Assembly (NCBI GenBank): GCA_030432315.1
Contig: JAUIHM010000009.1
Location: forward strand, 1 to 58,716
Direction: 5' to 3'
From: Alphaproteobacteria bacterium
GTDB lineage: Bacteria > Pseudomonadota > Alphaproteobacteria > Rhodobacterales > Rhodobacteraceae
DNA: 58,716 nt
Part shown: piece by piece, positions 1 through 8,503 of the stretch
Layout: each line of letters starts with the position of its first letter
Numbering within the stretch: the first letter of the stretch is position 1
Notes under the pieces: generated by a model
What the model saw: the letters and a program-made list of their open reading frames with translations, nothing else
Database searches by the model: none
What the model was told of the DNA's origin: nothing
Translations under genes and position numbers: made by a program

Positions 1-915
1 AAGGCGATGCTGTTCGGCGGGTTCCTCTCGGTGCTGCTGGTCGGGTTTTCCACCGCGCTGTTCCTGCGCACGCTGTTTTTCACCGTCACCGGACAGAACG
101 CGTTTCGCGAAGGCGTCGATCCGATCGCCTATGGCACGGCGGACTATCTGCCCTGGCATGGCGGGGCGGTTCTGCTGGGCCTCGCGCTGATCTTCTTCGT
201 CTTCGGACGTGAGCGGACCAAAACCGGCTGGAACATGGGCAAGGGTCTGGTGGCGCCGATCATCGTCATCGGCGTGGTCCTCGGCTCGATCTATGGCGGC
301 ATCACCGGCATTACCGAAGCCGCGGGCATGGGCGTCGTTGCTGTATTCCTGATCTCGGTGTTCCGCGGCGAGGCGAGTTTCGACCTGGTCTGGGACAGCC
401 TGATGCGGACGCTGAAATCGACCGGCACCATAATCTGGGTGACCATCGGCGCGACCGCGCTGGCCGGAGCCTATACCATTGCCGGCGGGCCGACCTATGT
501 GGCCAACCTGATCATCGGCGCCGACCTGCCGACCACCGGCATCCTGCTGGTGATGATGCTGATCTTCCTGTTCATGGGCGCGTTCATGGACTGGGTCGGC
601 ATCGTGCTGCTGGTGATGCCGGTGTTCCTGCCGATCGTGCTCAAGTTGCCGGTCGAGGAGATCGGCCTGTTCGGTCCGATGGCGGATTCGGTCAGCTTCG
701 TGCCGATCTGGTTCGGGATCCTGTTCTGCGTCAACATGCAGGTCAGTTTCCTGTCACCGCCCTTCGGGCCTGCGGCCTTCTATCTCAAGTCGGTTGCTCC
801 GCCGCACATCACCCTGCCGGACATATTCCGCGGCTTCATGCCCTTCATAGGTATCCAGCTTCTCGTGCTGATGATCGTGCTGTTCTTCCCGGAAATCACC
901 ATGTTCTTCCGGTAA
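1..915 (+). CDS. TRAP transporter large permease (DctM family), 5' end outside window
   Basis: This is the C-terminal part of the membrane channel subunit of a tripartite ATP-independent periplasmic transporter, which imports organic acids with the sodium gradient. The reading frame is open from the first base, so the start lies upstream; about 304 residues are present. Several long hydrophobic segments are visible. A conserved-looking stretch GAFMDWVGIVLLVMPVFLPI (about residue 195) and the final SFLSPPFGPAAFYLKSVAPP loop (about 250-270) are typical of DctM proteins. The stop is followed by a strong 12-bp hairpin and then the PhyH-like gene on the same strand, so it probably supplies the substrate of the enzymes downstream. 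The substrate cannot be told from the sequence. Confidence 0.92.
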   Translation, partial: KAMLFGGFLSVLLVGFSTALFLRTLFFTVTGQNAFREGVDPIAYGTADYLPWHGGAVLLGLALIFFVFGRERTKTGWNMGKGLVAPIIVIGVVLGSIYGGITGITEAAGMGVVAVFLISVFRGEASFDLVWDSLMRTLKSTGTIIWVTIGATALAGAYTIAGGPTYVANLIIGADLPTTGILLVMMLIFLFMGAFMDWVGIVLLVMPVFLPIVLKLPVEEIGLFGPMADSVSFVPIWFGILFCVNMQVSFLSPPFGPAAFYLKSVAPPHITLPDIFRGFMPFIGIQLLVLMIVLFFPEITMFFR

Positions 916-924
916 CGGCCCTCA

Positions 925-951
925 GGGTACGGGCGGTATCCGCCCGTACCC
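925..951 (+). terminator. Strong hairpin after the TRAP permease gene
   Basis: A 12-bp perfect stem (arms 925-936 and 940-951) with a three-base TAT loop lies 10 bases after the dctM stop. No T-run follows, so it may be a Rho-dependent end, a pause site or an mRNA 3'-end stabiliser between the permease and the enzyme genes rather than a classical intrinsic terminator. Confidence 0.5.
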
Positions 952-1083
952 GCACTGCGCGGCGCGACCGCGCGAATTCCGGCTTGCAGCCCCCGACGGA
1001 CTGGCAGAAACTCCGCCCGCTAACATCCAGCGCAGAACGACCGGACGCGCCGGTCAGACCTGACGGCTGGAGAGGGGGGAGAA

Positions 1084-1971
1084 ATGCCAGAGCTGGAAGT
1101 CCTGACACCGGAGCAGGTGTCCCGGTACAGGGAAGACGGGTATCTCGTGCTGGAGCGGCGCATTCCGCCGGAGACCATTCAGGCGGTCCGCGACGAGATC
1201 GCCAGGTTTCAGGACGAGGCGCGCGGCATGACCGAATCCAGCGACCGCCTCGACCTCGAAGACAGCCACACGCCCGAAGACCCGCGCATCCGCCGCATCA
1301 AGCTGCCACACAGGATCAGCGACGTCGTCCGCGACCTGATGTATTCCGACCACATCCTCGCGCCGGTGCGCGATCTGATCGGTCCCGATCTGCGGCTGCA
1401 GACCTCCAAGCTGAACATGAAGTCGGCGGGCTACGGCGCCGCGATCGACTGGCACCAAGACTTCGCCTTCTATCCGCACACCAATGACGACGTGCTGGCG
1501 GTGGGCGTGATGATCGACGACATGGCCAGCGCCAACGGGCCACTGATGATCTACCCCGGTTCGCATCTGGGGCCGATTCACGACCATCACCGCAACGGTG
1601 TTTTTGCCGGGGCGCTCGATCCGGCCGCGAACGGTTACGATCCGAAGGACGCGGTGGAACTGACCGGGCCGGCGGGGTCTATCTCGATCCATCACGGGCG
1701 GATCGTTCACGGCTCGGCGCTGAACACCTCCAGCCTCGACCGGCGGGTTCTGTTCTATGAGATGATGGCCGCCGACGCGTTCCCGATCATGGGGGCGATG
1801 ACCGGGTTTGACGACATCGCCGAATTCAACGGCCGGATGCTCTGCGGCTCACCGACCCTGGAGCCGCGGCTGGCGCCGGTTCCGGTCCGCATTCCCCAGC
1901 CACAGCCACAGCACAACCGCTCGATCTATGAGATCCAGGGCGGGGTGAAACGCGCAAAGGTGACCATGTGA
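1084..1971 (+). CDS. Phytanoyl-CoA dioxygenase (PhyH) family Fe(II)/2-oxoglutarate oxygenase
   Basis: A 295-residue non-haem iron oxygenase; family members hydroxylate a small organic substrate while decarboxylating 2-oxoglutarate. The iron-binding triad is readable: His124 and Asp126 in WHQDF and the distal His209 in GRIVHGS, followed by an Arg pair near 220 that would hold 2-oxoglutarate. No signal peptide, so cytosolic. The ATG has a GGGGGGAGAA ribosome site just upstream. Its stop overlaps the next gene by four bases (GTGA), so the two are translated together. PhyH proteins act on substrates as different as fatty acyl-CoA, ectoine and aminophosphonates; the neighbours suggest a step in breakdown of a compound imported by the TRAP system, but the substrate is unknown. 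Confidence 0.88.
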   Translation: MPELEVLTPEQVSRYREDGYLVLERRIPPETIQAVRDEIARFQDEARGMTESSDRLDLEDSHTPEDPRIRRIKLPHRISDVVRDLMYSDHILAPVRDLIGPDLRLQTSKLNMKSAGYGAAIDWHQDFAFYPHTNDDVLAVGVMIDDMASANGPLMIYPGSHLGPIHDHHRNGVFAGALDPAANGYDPKDAVELTGPAGSISIHHGRIVHGSALNTSSLDRRVLFYEMMAADAFPIMGAMTGFDDIAEFNGRMLCGSPTLEPRLAPVPVRIPQPQPQHNRSIYEIQGGVKRAKVTM

Positions 1972-2810
1972 AGAAACTGACGGCAGGGCTGATCGGTTCC
2001 CACATCCAGTCAACCCGGCTTCCTTTTACGCTGAAACTGATGTGCGAGGAGGCCGGCATCGGCTTTTCGTTTGAACTGATCGACACCGACGGCATGACGG
2101 ATTTCGATTTCGCCGCCACCGTGGACGATTTGCGCGCCCGCGGCTGGACCGGGGTCACGGTCACGCATCCGCACAAGGTAACCGCGGCGCAGTATGCCGG
2201 GGCGGGGATGCGGCCGGAGGTGGCCGCGCTTGGTGCCAGCAACACGCTGGTGTTCGCGCCGGACCTGACCGGCTGGAATACCGACTATACCGGATTCCTT
2301 GGCGCCTGGGGCGCCTGCATGGGGGATGCGGCGCCAGGCCGGGTTGCAATGGCGGGGGCCGGCGGGGTGGCCCGGGCGCTGGGGCCGGCACTGGCCCGGC
2401 TCGGGGCTGCGCGGATCGACATCTGGGACATGGATTTCGAACGGGCGGCGGCGCTCGCCGACGCAATCGGCACGGTTGCCCATGCGCTGCCGATCGCCGA
2501 CGCGGCGGATGCGGTGCGCAGCGCGGACGGTCTGGTCAACGCAACGGCGCTCGGCATGAACAGTGATGCCCGAAGCGCGGTCGCCCCCGCGCTGATCGGT
2601 GGCCAGACCTGGGCGTTCGATGCGGTCTATACGCCGGTCGACACCGTCTTCCTCAAAGCGGCCTCTGCCGCCGGATTGACGACAATCAGTGGATTTGAGC
2701 TGTTTCGACACATGGCCATCCGCTCCTTCAGCGCCTATACCGGCCTCGAGGTGGCGGCGGAACGGTATCTGCCGAAACTGGCGGCCCTGCGGCCCGTCGC
2801 CCAAGCCTAG
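1968..2810 (+). CDS. Shikimate/quinate dehydrogenase-like oxidoreductase (AroE family, probably catabolic)
   Basis: A 280-residue AroE-family protein starting with GTG inside the end of the PhyH gene. The family's catalytic Lys (Lys70 in VTHPHK) and Asp (Asp106 in NTDYTGF) are present, as is a GAGGVARAL dinucleotide loop near residue 130. The substrate-binding motifs differ from housekeeping AroE: the usual NVTxPxK is GVTVTHPHK and the N-terminal SxS region reads QSTRLP. This points to a paralogue acting on another hydroxy acid rather than to aromatic amino acid synthesis. Operon position between the dioxygenase and a beta-hydroxyacid dehydrogenase supports a catabolic role. Family assignment is secure; the reaction is inferred. 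Confidence 0.82.
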   Translation: MKKLTAGLIGSHIQSTRLPFTLKLMCEEAGIGFSFELIDTDGMTDFDFAATVDDLRARGWTGVTVTHPHKVTAAQYAGAGMRPEVAALGASNTLVFAPDLTGWNTDYTGFLGAWGACMGDAAPGRVAMAGAGGVARALGPALARLGAARIDIWDMDFERAAALADAIGTVAHALPIADAADAVRSADGLVNATALGMNSDARSAVAPALIGGQTWAFDAVYTPVDTVFLKAASAAGLTTISGFELFRHMAIRSFSAYTGLEVAAERYLPKLAALRPVAQA

Positions 2811-2841
2811 ACGCAATATCAGATCAGTAAAGGACAGGGAC

Positions 2842-3732
2842 ATGACAAAACCCAATATCGGATTTATTGGCCTCGGCCTTATGGGCAGCGCCATGGTGCA
2901 GCGCCTGCAGAGCCTCGGCTATCCGGTGACCGTTCTCGGCAACCGTTCGCGCGAACGGCTGGAAGCCGCGGTGGCGCGCGGCGCGGTCGAGGCCGCCAAC
3001 GGACGTGAAGTGGCGCAAGCCAGCGATATCGTCATGCTGTGCATGGACACCTCGGAATCGGTGGAATCGCGGATGCTCGGGGAGGACGGGGTAATTGCCG
3101 GCCTGAAGCCGGGCGCGGTGGTGATCGACTTCGGCACCTCGCTGCCTGGATCGACCAAGAAGCTGGGTGAGGCGGTAATTGCCAAGGGCGGTCAGATGCT
3201 TGACGCCCCGCTGGGACGTACGCCATCCCATGCGGTCGACGGTCTGCTCAACATCATGGGCGCCGGCGACGAGGCGACGTTCAATGCGGTCAAGCCGGTG
3301 CTCGACGATCTCGGCGAGAACGTGTTCCATCTCGGCCCGCTCGGCTCGGGTCACACGATCAAGCTGATCAACAACTTCTTCGCCATGACCACCGCTTCCG
3401 CCATGTCGGAGGCATTCGCCATGGCAGACACCGCCGGGATCGAGCGCGACAAACTTTACAGCGTCCTTTCCGCCGGTCCGCTGCACTCGGGGATGATGGA
3501 TTTCGTCAAGGCCTATGGCGTGGACGGCGACCGGGAGAAACTCGCCTTCACCATCCGCAATGCGAAAAAGGACGTGGGCTATTACCGGCAGATGGCCGAG
3601 GACCTCTCGTTCCCGACCCTGGTCTCGAAGGGCACGATTGCGGTGCTGGACGAGGCAACGGATGCGGGCATGGGAGACTCTTACGTGCCGCAGATTGTCG
3701 ACTTCTTCTCGAAAAAGACCGGCAAGGCCTGA
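2842..3732 (+). CDS. NAD(P)-dependent beta-hydroxyacid dehydrogenase (3-hydroxyisobutyrate dehydrogenase family)
   Basis: A 296-residue enzyme with an N-terminal Rossmann domain (GFIGLGLMGSAM, residues 6-17) and a helical C-terminal domain. Lys174 in HTIKLINN matches the catalytic Lys of the family. The substrate-binding segment is unusual: where 3-hydroxyisobutyrate and tartronate-semialdehyde reductases have DAPVSGG, this one reads DAPLGRTPSHA (Gly125-Arg126-Thr127), resembling the GRT motif of sulfolactaldehyde reductase YihU. The ATG at 2842 is preceded by AAAGGACAGG; an earlier in-frame start near 2689 would overlap the previous gene by far and is rejected. Third enzyme of the operon; likely oxidises or reduces an intermediate with an anionic side group. 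Confidence 0.85.
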   Translation: MTKPNIGFIGLGLMGSAMVQRLQSLGYPVTVLGNRSRERLEAAVARGAVEAANGREVAQASDIVMLCMDTSESVESRMLGEDGVIAGLKPGAVVIDFGTSLPGSTKKLGEAVIAKGGQMLDAPLGRTPSHAVDGLLNIMGAGDEATFNAVKPVLDDLGENVFHLGPLGSGHTIKLINNFFAMTTASAMSEAFAMADTAGIERDKLYSVLSAGPLHSGMMDFVKAYGVDGDREKLAFTIRNAKKDVGYYRQMAEDLSFPTLVSKGTIAVLDEATDAGMGDSYVPQIVDFFSKKTGKA

Positions 3733-3738
3733 TCCCAG

Positions 3739-4665
3739 GTGAGCCCCGCCGCCATCACGCCGAAACAGGACCGGGCTGCTCTTGGCATCTCGATGATGCT
3801 GCTGGCCTATCTGTGCTTTTCGTTCATCGATACGGGCGTGAAGTGGCTGGTGCTGGCGGGGATACCGGCGCTGCAACTGGCATTCGTGCGTTACGCCGGG
3901 CATTTCGCCCTGTCGCTCAGCCTGCTGCTGCGCGACGGGGTGTCTGTGCGCGGTTTCGCCACCCCGAAGCTCGGGCTGGTGCTGCTGCGCAGCCTGCTGC
4001 TGGCGGTCTCGACCATGCTCAATTTTCTCGCACTGCGCTATCTGCCGCTGACGCTGACCTCGACGATCCTGTTTCTGGCGCCGATCATCGTCTGCGCCCT
4101 CTCCTGGCCGCTGCTGGGGGAAAGGGTCGGGAAATTTCGGCTGACGGCGATCCTGATCGGCTTTGTCGGCATTCTGATCGCGATCCGGCCGTTTGGCGTT
4201 GATTTTCACTGGGCAACGGTGCTGTCGCTGGGGGCGGCGGCGAGTTTCGCGCTCTACACCATGCTGACGCGCAGCCTGTCCGGCGTGGTTTCGTCCGGCA
4301 TCATGCAGTTCTATTCCGGCTTTGTCGGCACGGTGCTTCTTCTTCCGGTGGCGGTCATGGTCTGGCGCAGTCCGGTCGATGGAATCGACTGGCTGATCCT
4401 GCTCTCGACCGGATTTTTCGGCTGGCTCGGGCATGAGGTGCTGACACGGGCGTTCCACTATGCGCCGGCCAGCATGCTGACCCCGTTCGGCTATTCGTTC
4501 ATGCTCTACCTGACCGCCTGGAGCTGGCTGGTGTTCGGCACCCTGCCGGACCGCTGGACGGTGGTGGGAGCGGTGATCGTCGCCGCCGCCGGTCTGATCA
4601 TCTGGGGGCGGGAGCTTTACCTGTCCCGCCGCTTGACCCCGGTGCCGCCCGCGCCGGGTGCCTGA
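3739..4665 (+). CDS. EamA/DMT-superfamily transporter
   Basis: A 308-residue inner-membrane protein with about ten hydrophobic helices arranged as two repeated EamA halves (roughly residues 15-150 and 160-295). It starts with GTG just six bases after the dehydrogenase stop. Members export or import small metabolites; the direction and substrate cannot be read. Last gene of the plus-strand operon; its end faces the TRAP operon on the other strand with only 18 bases between them. It could export an end product or offer a second route for the operon's substrate. Confidence 0.88.
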   Translation: MSPAAITPKQDRAALGISMMLLAYLCFSFIDTGVKWLVLAGIPALQLAFVRYAGHFALSLSLLLRDGVSVRGFATPKLGLVLLRSLLLAVSTMLNFLALRYLPLTLTSTILFLAPIIVCALSWPLLGERVGKFRLTAILIGFVGILIAIRPFGVDFHWATVLSLGAAASFALYTMLTRSLSGVVSSGIMQFYSGFVGTVLLLPVAVMVWRSPVDGIDWLILLSTGFFGWLGHEVLTRAFHYAPASMLTPFGYSFMLYLTAWSWLVFGTLPDRWTVVGAVIVAAAGLIIWGRELYLSRRLTPVPPAPGA

Positions 4666-4683
4666 GGCGGGGACGGCTGCGGC

Positions 4684-5988
4684 TCAGCGCATCGAGTCCG
4701 GCAGCCAGGTGACTATGCCGGGCCAGACGGTGATCAGTGCGACCAGTGCCAGAATGCCGACGAAGAACGGCAGGACCCCCTGGATGACCTCGGTGATGCT
4801 GCCCCGGTTGCGCACGCCCTGGACGATGTAGAGGTTCATGCCGACCGGTGGCGTCAACAGCGCCAGTTCGCACATGATCACGAGGAAAACGCCGAACCAC
4901 ACCGGATCGTAGCCGATGGTGACCACCACCGGAAAGATGACCGGGATCGTGGTGATCATCATCGCCAGCGCGTCGAGAAAGCAGCCGAGGATCAGATAGA
5001 GCAGCACGAGGTAGAGAATCAGCGTCACCGGGCTGACATCCAGCGACGAGATCCAGCCGGCCACCTGGTCGGGAATGCCGAGCACGCCCATCGAGAAGTT
5101 CAGAAAGAACGCGCCGACCAGCACCAGCAGAATCATCGCGGTAATGCGCACCGTGGCCAGAAGGCTTTCATGCAGCATCGCGGTCTTCAGCTTGCCGTAC
5201 CAGGCCGCGAGGCCGAGCGAGGCGACCACGCCGACTGCCGCCGCTTCTGTCGGCGTCGCCCAGCCGCCATAAATGCTGCCGATGATGGTGAGAAAGATCG
5301 CCGCCGGGCCGACGAGATCGATGAGACGGCGCAGACGGCCGCTTCGGTCGACCTCGACGGCCTGCTCCGATCCGGCAATGCCAGGCCAGATCGCGGCGCA
5401 GACGGCAATAATCACGACGAAGGACAGCGCCAGCAAAAGGCCGGGCAGGATACCGGCGAGGAAGAGATCGCCGATCGACGTGTCGGTGACGGCGCCGTAG
5501 ATGATGAAGTTGATCGATGGTGGGATCAGAATCCCGAGTGTCGCACCGCTGGCAATCGAGCCGGCCACCCAGCGCTCATCATACTGCTGCGCGCGGAAGG
5601 TTGGCAGGGCGACGGTGCTGATCGTCGCGGCGGTTGCTACGGACGACCCGGAGATGGCGGCGAACATCGACGAGGACGCGATGTTGGAATGCAGCAGTTT
5701 GCCCGGAAGCCACTGCACCCAGTCGGTCAGGGACCGGTACATGCGTTCGGCGATCTCCGCCTTCACCAGGATTTCGCCCATCAGGATGTAGAGCGGAATC
5801 GCGGTGAGCACGAAGCTGTTCATCTTGCCCCACATCAGGTTGCCGACCGAATTCAGCATCATCGGGCCGATGCCGAGGACAACGCCGAGCAGAGCGGTGA
5901 CGACCATCACCGCGGCAACGTGCAGGCCGATCAGCAGCAGTCCAAGGACGCAGAGGAAACCGGCGGCGATTACTCCGATGCTGACCAT
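4684..5988 (-). CDS. TRAP transporter large permease (DctM)
   Basis: A complete 434-residue channel subunit with about twelve hydrophobic segments. Motifs shared by the DctM family are visible: IPLYILMGEIL (about 62), the NIASSSMFAAISGSSVATAATIS stretch broken here as SSSMFAAISGSSVATAA (about 105), GATLGILIPPSINFIIYG (about 150) and the closing LTPPVGMNLYIVQG (about 380). Its ATG shares one base with the stop of the small permease gene (TGATG), so the two subunits are translated together. It belongs to a second, intact TRAP system (binding protein, DctQ, DctM) and is not the partner of the truncated permease at the left edge. Confidence 0.95.
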   Translation of the reverse strand: MVSIGVIAAGFLCVLGLLLIGLHVAAVMVVTALLGVVLGIGPMMLNSVGNLMWGKMNSFVLTAIPLYILMGEILVKAEIAERMYRSLTDWVQWLPGKLLHSNIASSSMFAAISGSSVATAATISTVALPTFRAQQYDERWVAGSIASGATLGILIPPSINFIIYGAVTDTSIGDLFLAGILPGLLLALSFVVIIAVCAAIWPGIAGSEQAVEVDRSGRLRRLIDLVGPAAIFLTIIGSIYGGWATPTEAAAVGVVASLGLAAWYGKLKTAMLHESLLATVRITAMILLVLVGAFFLNFSMGVLGIPDQVAGWISSLDVSPVTLILYLVLLYLILGCFLDALAMMITTIPVIFPVVVTIGYDPVWFGVFLVIMCELALLTPPVGMNLYIVQGVRNRGSITEVIQGVLPFFVGILALVALITVWPGIVTWLPDSMR

Positions 5989-6566
5989 CAGCGGGGTCCC
6001 CCCTGCGTCCCGACCGAGAAGCCCGCGGCCTCCAGTTCCTGTTGTTCGGCGGACTGTGCCTTCATTTCCGCATCAACAGCCGTGAAGGCGCCGCGCGCGA
6101 ACAGGGTGACGCAGCGCAGGACCACAACAAGCGTCACCAGCGCAAAAAGCGCCAGTCCCGCAACCCAGAGCGACTGGGGAATCCAGAGCGGTGTCTGCAG
6201 CGGCGTTGTCGCCGCTGAGCCGAGCCGGATCGACTGCCGCAGGGTGCGGATGCCGAACCAGAGCATTCCGGAGGCAACGCCAAACATCACCAGGGCCGCA
6301 AATATGTGCAGCACCGCCCGCGGCATGACCGGCAGATGACGGATCAGCAGGTCGATCCGGGTATGGGCGCGGGTCACGGCGGCGTAGCCGAAGCCGACCG
6401 CCGCCGTGACCGCAAGGGCGTAGCCGCCAAGCTCATCCACCCCCTGGAACGAGTGGTTGAAGAGCTTGCGCGAAATGATCTCCACTGCGGTGATGACCGC
6501 CTGAACCAGCAGGACATATCCCGCGGCCAGGGCAATCGGCCGTGCAATGCGTTCTTCCGGTCTCAT
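5988..6566 (-). CDS. TRAP transporter small permease (DctQ)
   Basis: A 192-residue membrane protein with four hydrophobic segments (about 12-32, 48-68, 85-107 and 128-152), the usual DctQ layout, including the ALAVTAAVGFGYAAVTRAHTRID region between helices 2 and 3. It forms the membrane complex with DctM. The gene lies 24 bases downstream of the binding-protein gene and overlaps dctM by one base. The long Glu/Ala-rich tail after residue 160 is cytoplasmic and not typical, but tails of this subunit vary widely. Confidence 0.88.
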   Translation of the reverse strand: MRPEERIARPIALAAGYVLLVQAVITAVEIISRKLFNHSFQGVDELGGYALAVTAAVGFGYAAVTRAHTRIDLLIRHLPVMPRAVLHIFAALVMFGVASGMLWFGIRTLRQSIRLGSAATTPLQTPLWIPQSLWVAGLALFALVTLVVVLRCVTLFARGAFTAVDAEMKAQSAEQQELEAAGFSVGTQGGPR

Positions 6567-6590
6567 CGGGTCATCCTCCGCAGTGCCGGA

Positions 6591-7622
6591 TCAGTTGGTG
6601 AGGATCGCGAGGCCGCGGGCGGCGCCTACGGTCTCGTTCCAGATCGCCGTGCAGCCTTCATAGGTCGCTTCGCAGCGCGCCGCCCAGTCCGGCAGGATGA
6701 CGGCCCCGGCGGCTTCCTTCACCCGTTCGACATCCGCGTCGGTCACATCGACCAGAGTCATCGAGAAGGCGGTGTGCTCGGAACAAGAGTCCTGACCGGT
6801 GTTGCAGGCAAGAGCGTCGTCGTTGATTGTGTCGGCAAGTTCCCACTGTGCGGCCTCAAGCGTGTCATAGGCGGCGCCGACTTCGGCGCGCTGCTCGTCG
6901 GTCAGACCGTTCCACCAGTCGAGATTGGCGAAAATGCCCTGAACCGAACCGGAAACCGAGAGCGGGATCTGGTGGGTTGTCACTTCGGGCCAGTTGCCTG
7001 AATTGCCGGAGGTCGGCGAGGTGACGCCACAATCGGCGACGCCGCGCTGCAGGGCCGGGTAGACCTCACCAAAGTTCAGGGTCACCGGGCTTGCGCCGAA
7101 GGATTCGAGCAGGGCTGACATCGACGGGGTGAAGCTGCGGATCTTGAGGCCGCTCAGGTCATCGACGCTTGCGACCTCGGCATTGCAGTAGAACACCTGC
7201 GGGCCGAACGGCCAGAGCGCCAGAACCTTCGCGCCGAACCGGTCCTGCAGCCTTGCATCGAAAGCGTCGCGATAGGCGTCGACGGCGGCTTTCAGGCTCA
7301 CCATGTCGGTCGAGACACCGATCAGGTCGAGCCCCTCGAAGAAGGCGTCGTCGCGCGCGGCGGTGCCAATCTGCACCGAGACGATGTTGAAGGTATTGTC
7401 GGAGACCAGACGCAGGCCGTCGGCGGTACTCAGGCCCAGGCCCTCGTAATTGTTGTATTGGACCTGAAACCCTTCGCCCTTCAGCGTTTCGACCGCGGCT
7501 TCCTCATTCGGGTACTGCTTGGCGGTGGGCAGGATCTGGCTCAGGATGCGGACCGGTGTCTGCGCCTGCACGGCGGTTCCGGCGACCAGGCCGGCAAGCA
7601 GGATTTGTGGAAAGAGTCTCAT
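6591..7622 (-). CDS. TRAP transporter periplasmic substrate-binding protein (DctP family)
   Basis: A 343-residue secreted binding protein. The ATG at 7622 is chosen because AGGACAG lies about eight bases upstream and a clean signal peptide follows (MRLFPQILLAGLVAGTAVQA, cut before QTPVR). The reading frame runs further upstream to 7760, but that stretch has no signal sequence and covers the promoter. GLKIRSFTPSMSALLESFGA (about 165-185) holds the conserved Arg that pairs with a carboxylate of the ligand in DctP proteins. Cys pairs near the C-terminus (CNTGQDSC, CEATYEGC) could form disulfides. First gene of the operon, divergent from a GntR regulator that probably controls it. Confidence 0.9.
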   Translation of the reverse strand: MRLFPQILLAGLVAGTAVQAQTPVRILSQILPTAKQYPNEEAAVETLKGEGFQVQYNNYEGLGLSTADGLRLVSDNTFNIVSVQIGTAARDDAFFEGLDLIGVSTDMVSLKAAVDAYRDAFDARLQDRFGAKVLALWPFGPQVFYCNAEVASVDDLSGLKIRSFTPSMSALLESFGASPVTLNFGEVYPALQRGVADCGVTSPTSGNSGNWPEVTTHQIPLSVSGSVQGIFANLDWWNGLTDEQRAEVGAAYDTLEAAQWELADTINDDALACNTGQDSCSEHTAFSMTLVDVTDADVERVKEAAGAVILPDWAARCEATYEGCTAIWNETVGAARGLAILTN

Positions 7623-7654
7623 CGTCACTGTCCTCATGATTGCGTATTTGATGA

Positions 7655-7664
7655 TTGCATGCAA
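7655..7664. promoter_or_regulatory. Palindromic operator candidate for the GntR regulator
   Basis: TTGCATGCAA is a perfect 10-bp palindrome in an AT-rich stretch (about 7625-7700) that stands out from the GC-rich surroundings. It sits 33 bases before the binding-protein start and between two divergent genes, where FCD-type GntR regulators usually bind short palindromes. The site is inferred from position and symmetry only. Confidence 0.4.
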
Positions 7665-7800
7665 AATGATGGCATAAAATAATTCACAATCAACCGGATT
7701 TTCTGTAATGCTGGCAATCAGCGGGTGTAACGACGGCACATCCACCCAAATGGCCAACAAAGAAGCAGCCCGATCCGGCGTTTGAGCAAAAGAGAAGCAG

Positions 7801-8478
7801 ATGAACTCGACCTTCGGCCTTCAGCGGCAACCGCTACACACCCAGGTTGCGGAGATTCTCCGGGCGCAGATCGTCAGTGGAGACCTGCCTCCTGGTGAGA
7901 GGATGAACGAGGTCGCGCTGTGCGAGGCGTTGGGAATTTCCCGAACGCCGCTGCGCGAAGCGGTGAAGATTTTGGAACTCGAAGGACTGGTGACGATCCG
8001 CCCGCACAAGGGCGCGATGGTGTCGGAGATCAGCCTGCGGGACATCGGGGAGATTTTCGACCTTCTCGCGCCGCTTGAGGCGCTCGGAACCCGGCTCGCG
8101 CTCGAGCGCATGACTGCCGAGGAACGCACCGGGATTCTCGATCTGCATGACCGCATGATCGGCTGTTACGAGGCGAACGACCGCGAGGGCTGTTTTCAGA
8201 ACGACTACCGCTTTCACAACACCATGATTGAACTGGCGCGGCATGACGTGCTGCGGGCGACCCACACCGGTCTGACCAACCGGTCGCAGCGCGGCCGCTA
8301 CCTTGCGCCGCGGTTCTCGCAGCCGAAACTCGACGAAGCGATGGCGGCGCATGTTCGGCTGATCGAAGCCGTCCGGGCCGACGACATCGACGCGGCGGCG
8401 GAGATCATGTTCGACCATGTCCGCTGCACCGGGGAATTCGTGCTCGATACGCTGCGGCAGTCAAACCTGGCGAAATAG
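7801..8478 (+). CDS. GntR-family transcriptional regulator, FCD subfamily
   Basis: A 225-residue regulator. Residues about 10-75 form the winged helix-turn-helix (LPPGERMNEVALCEALGISR followed by TPLREAVKILE, then a GLVTIRPHKGAMV wing). The rest is an all-helical FCD ligand domain; Asp/His residues able to bind a metal are seen in NDYRFHNTMIEL (about 137) and the closing HV.AAHVRLIEAV and FDHVRCT segments. It faces the TRAP operon across 178 bases, so it is likely a repressor relieved by the transported organic acid or its breakdown product. AGAGAAGCAG precedes the ATG. Confidence 0.9.
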   Translation: MNSTFGLQRQPLHTQVAEILRAQIVSGDLPPGERMNEVALCEALGISRTPLREAVKILELEGLVTIRPHKGAMVSEISLRDIGEIFDLLAPLEALGTRLALERMTAEERTGILDLHDRMIGCYEANDREGCFQNDYRFHNTMIELARHDVLRATHTGLTNRSQRGRYLAPRFSQPKLDEAMAAHVRLIEAVRADDIDAAAEIMFDHVRCTGEFVLDTLRQSNLAK

Positions 8479-8503
8479 GCCGTCGTTCTTCCGGCCTTCC
8501 GTG

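Noticed and set aside
2824-4458. 544-codon open frame on the minus strand
   Set aside because: It lies opposite the dehydrogenase and EamA genes, is full of Arg, His and Gln and has no family motif; a GC-rich shadow.
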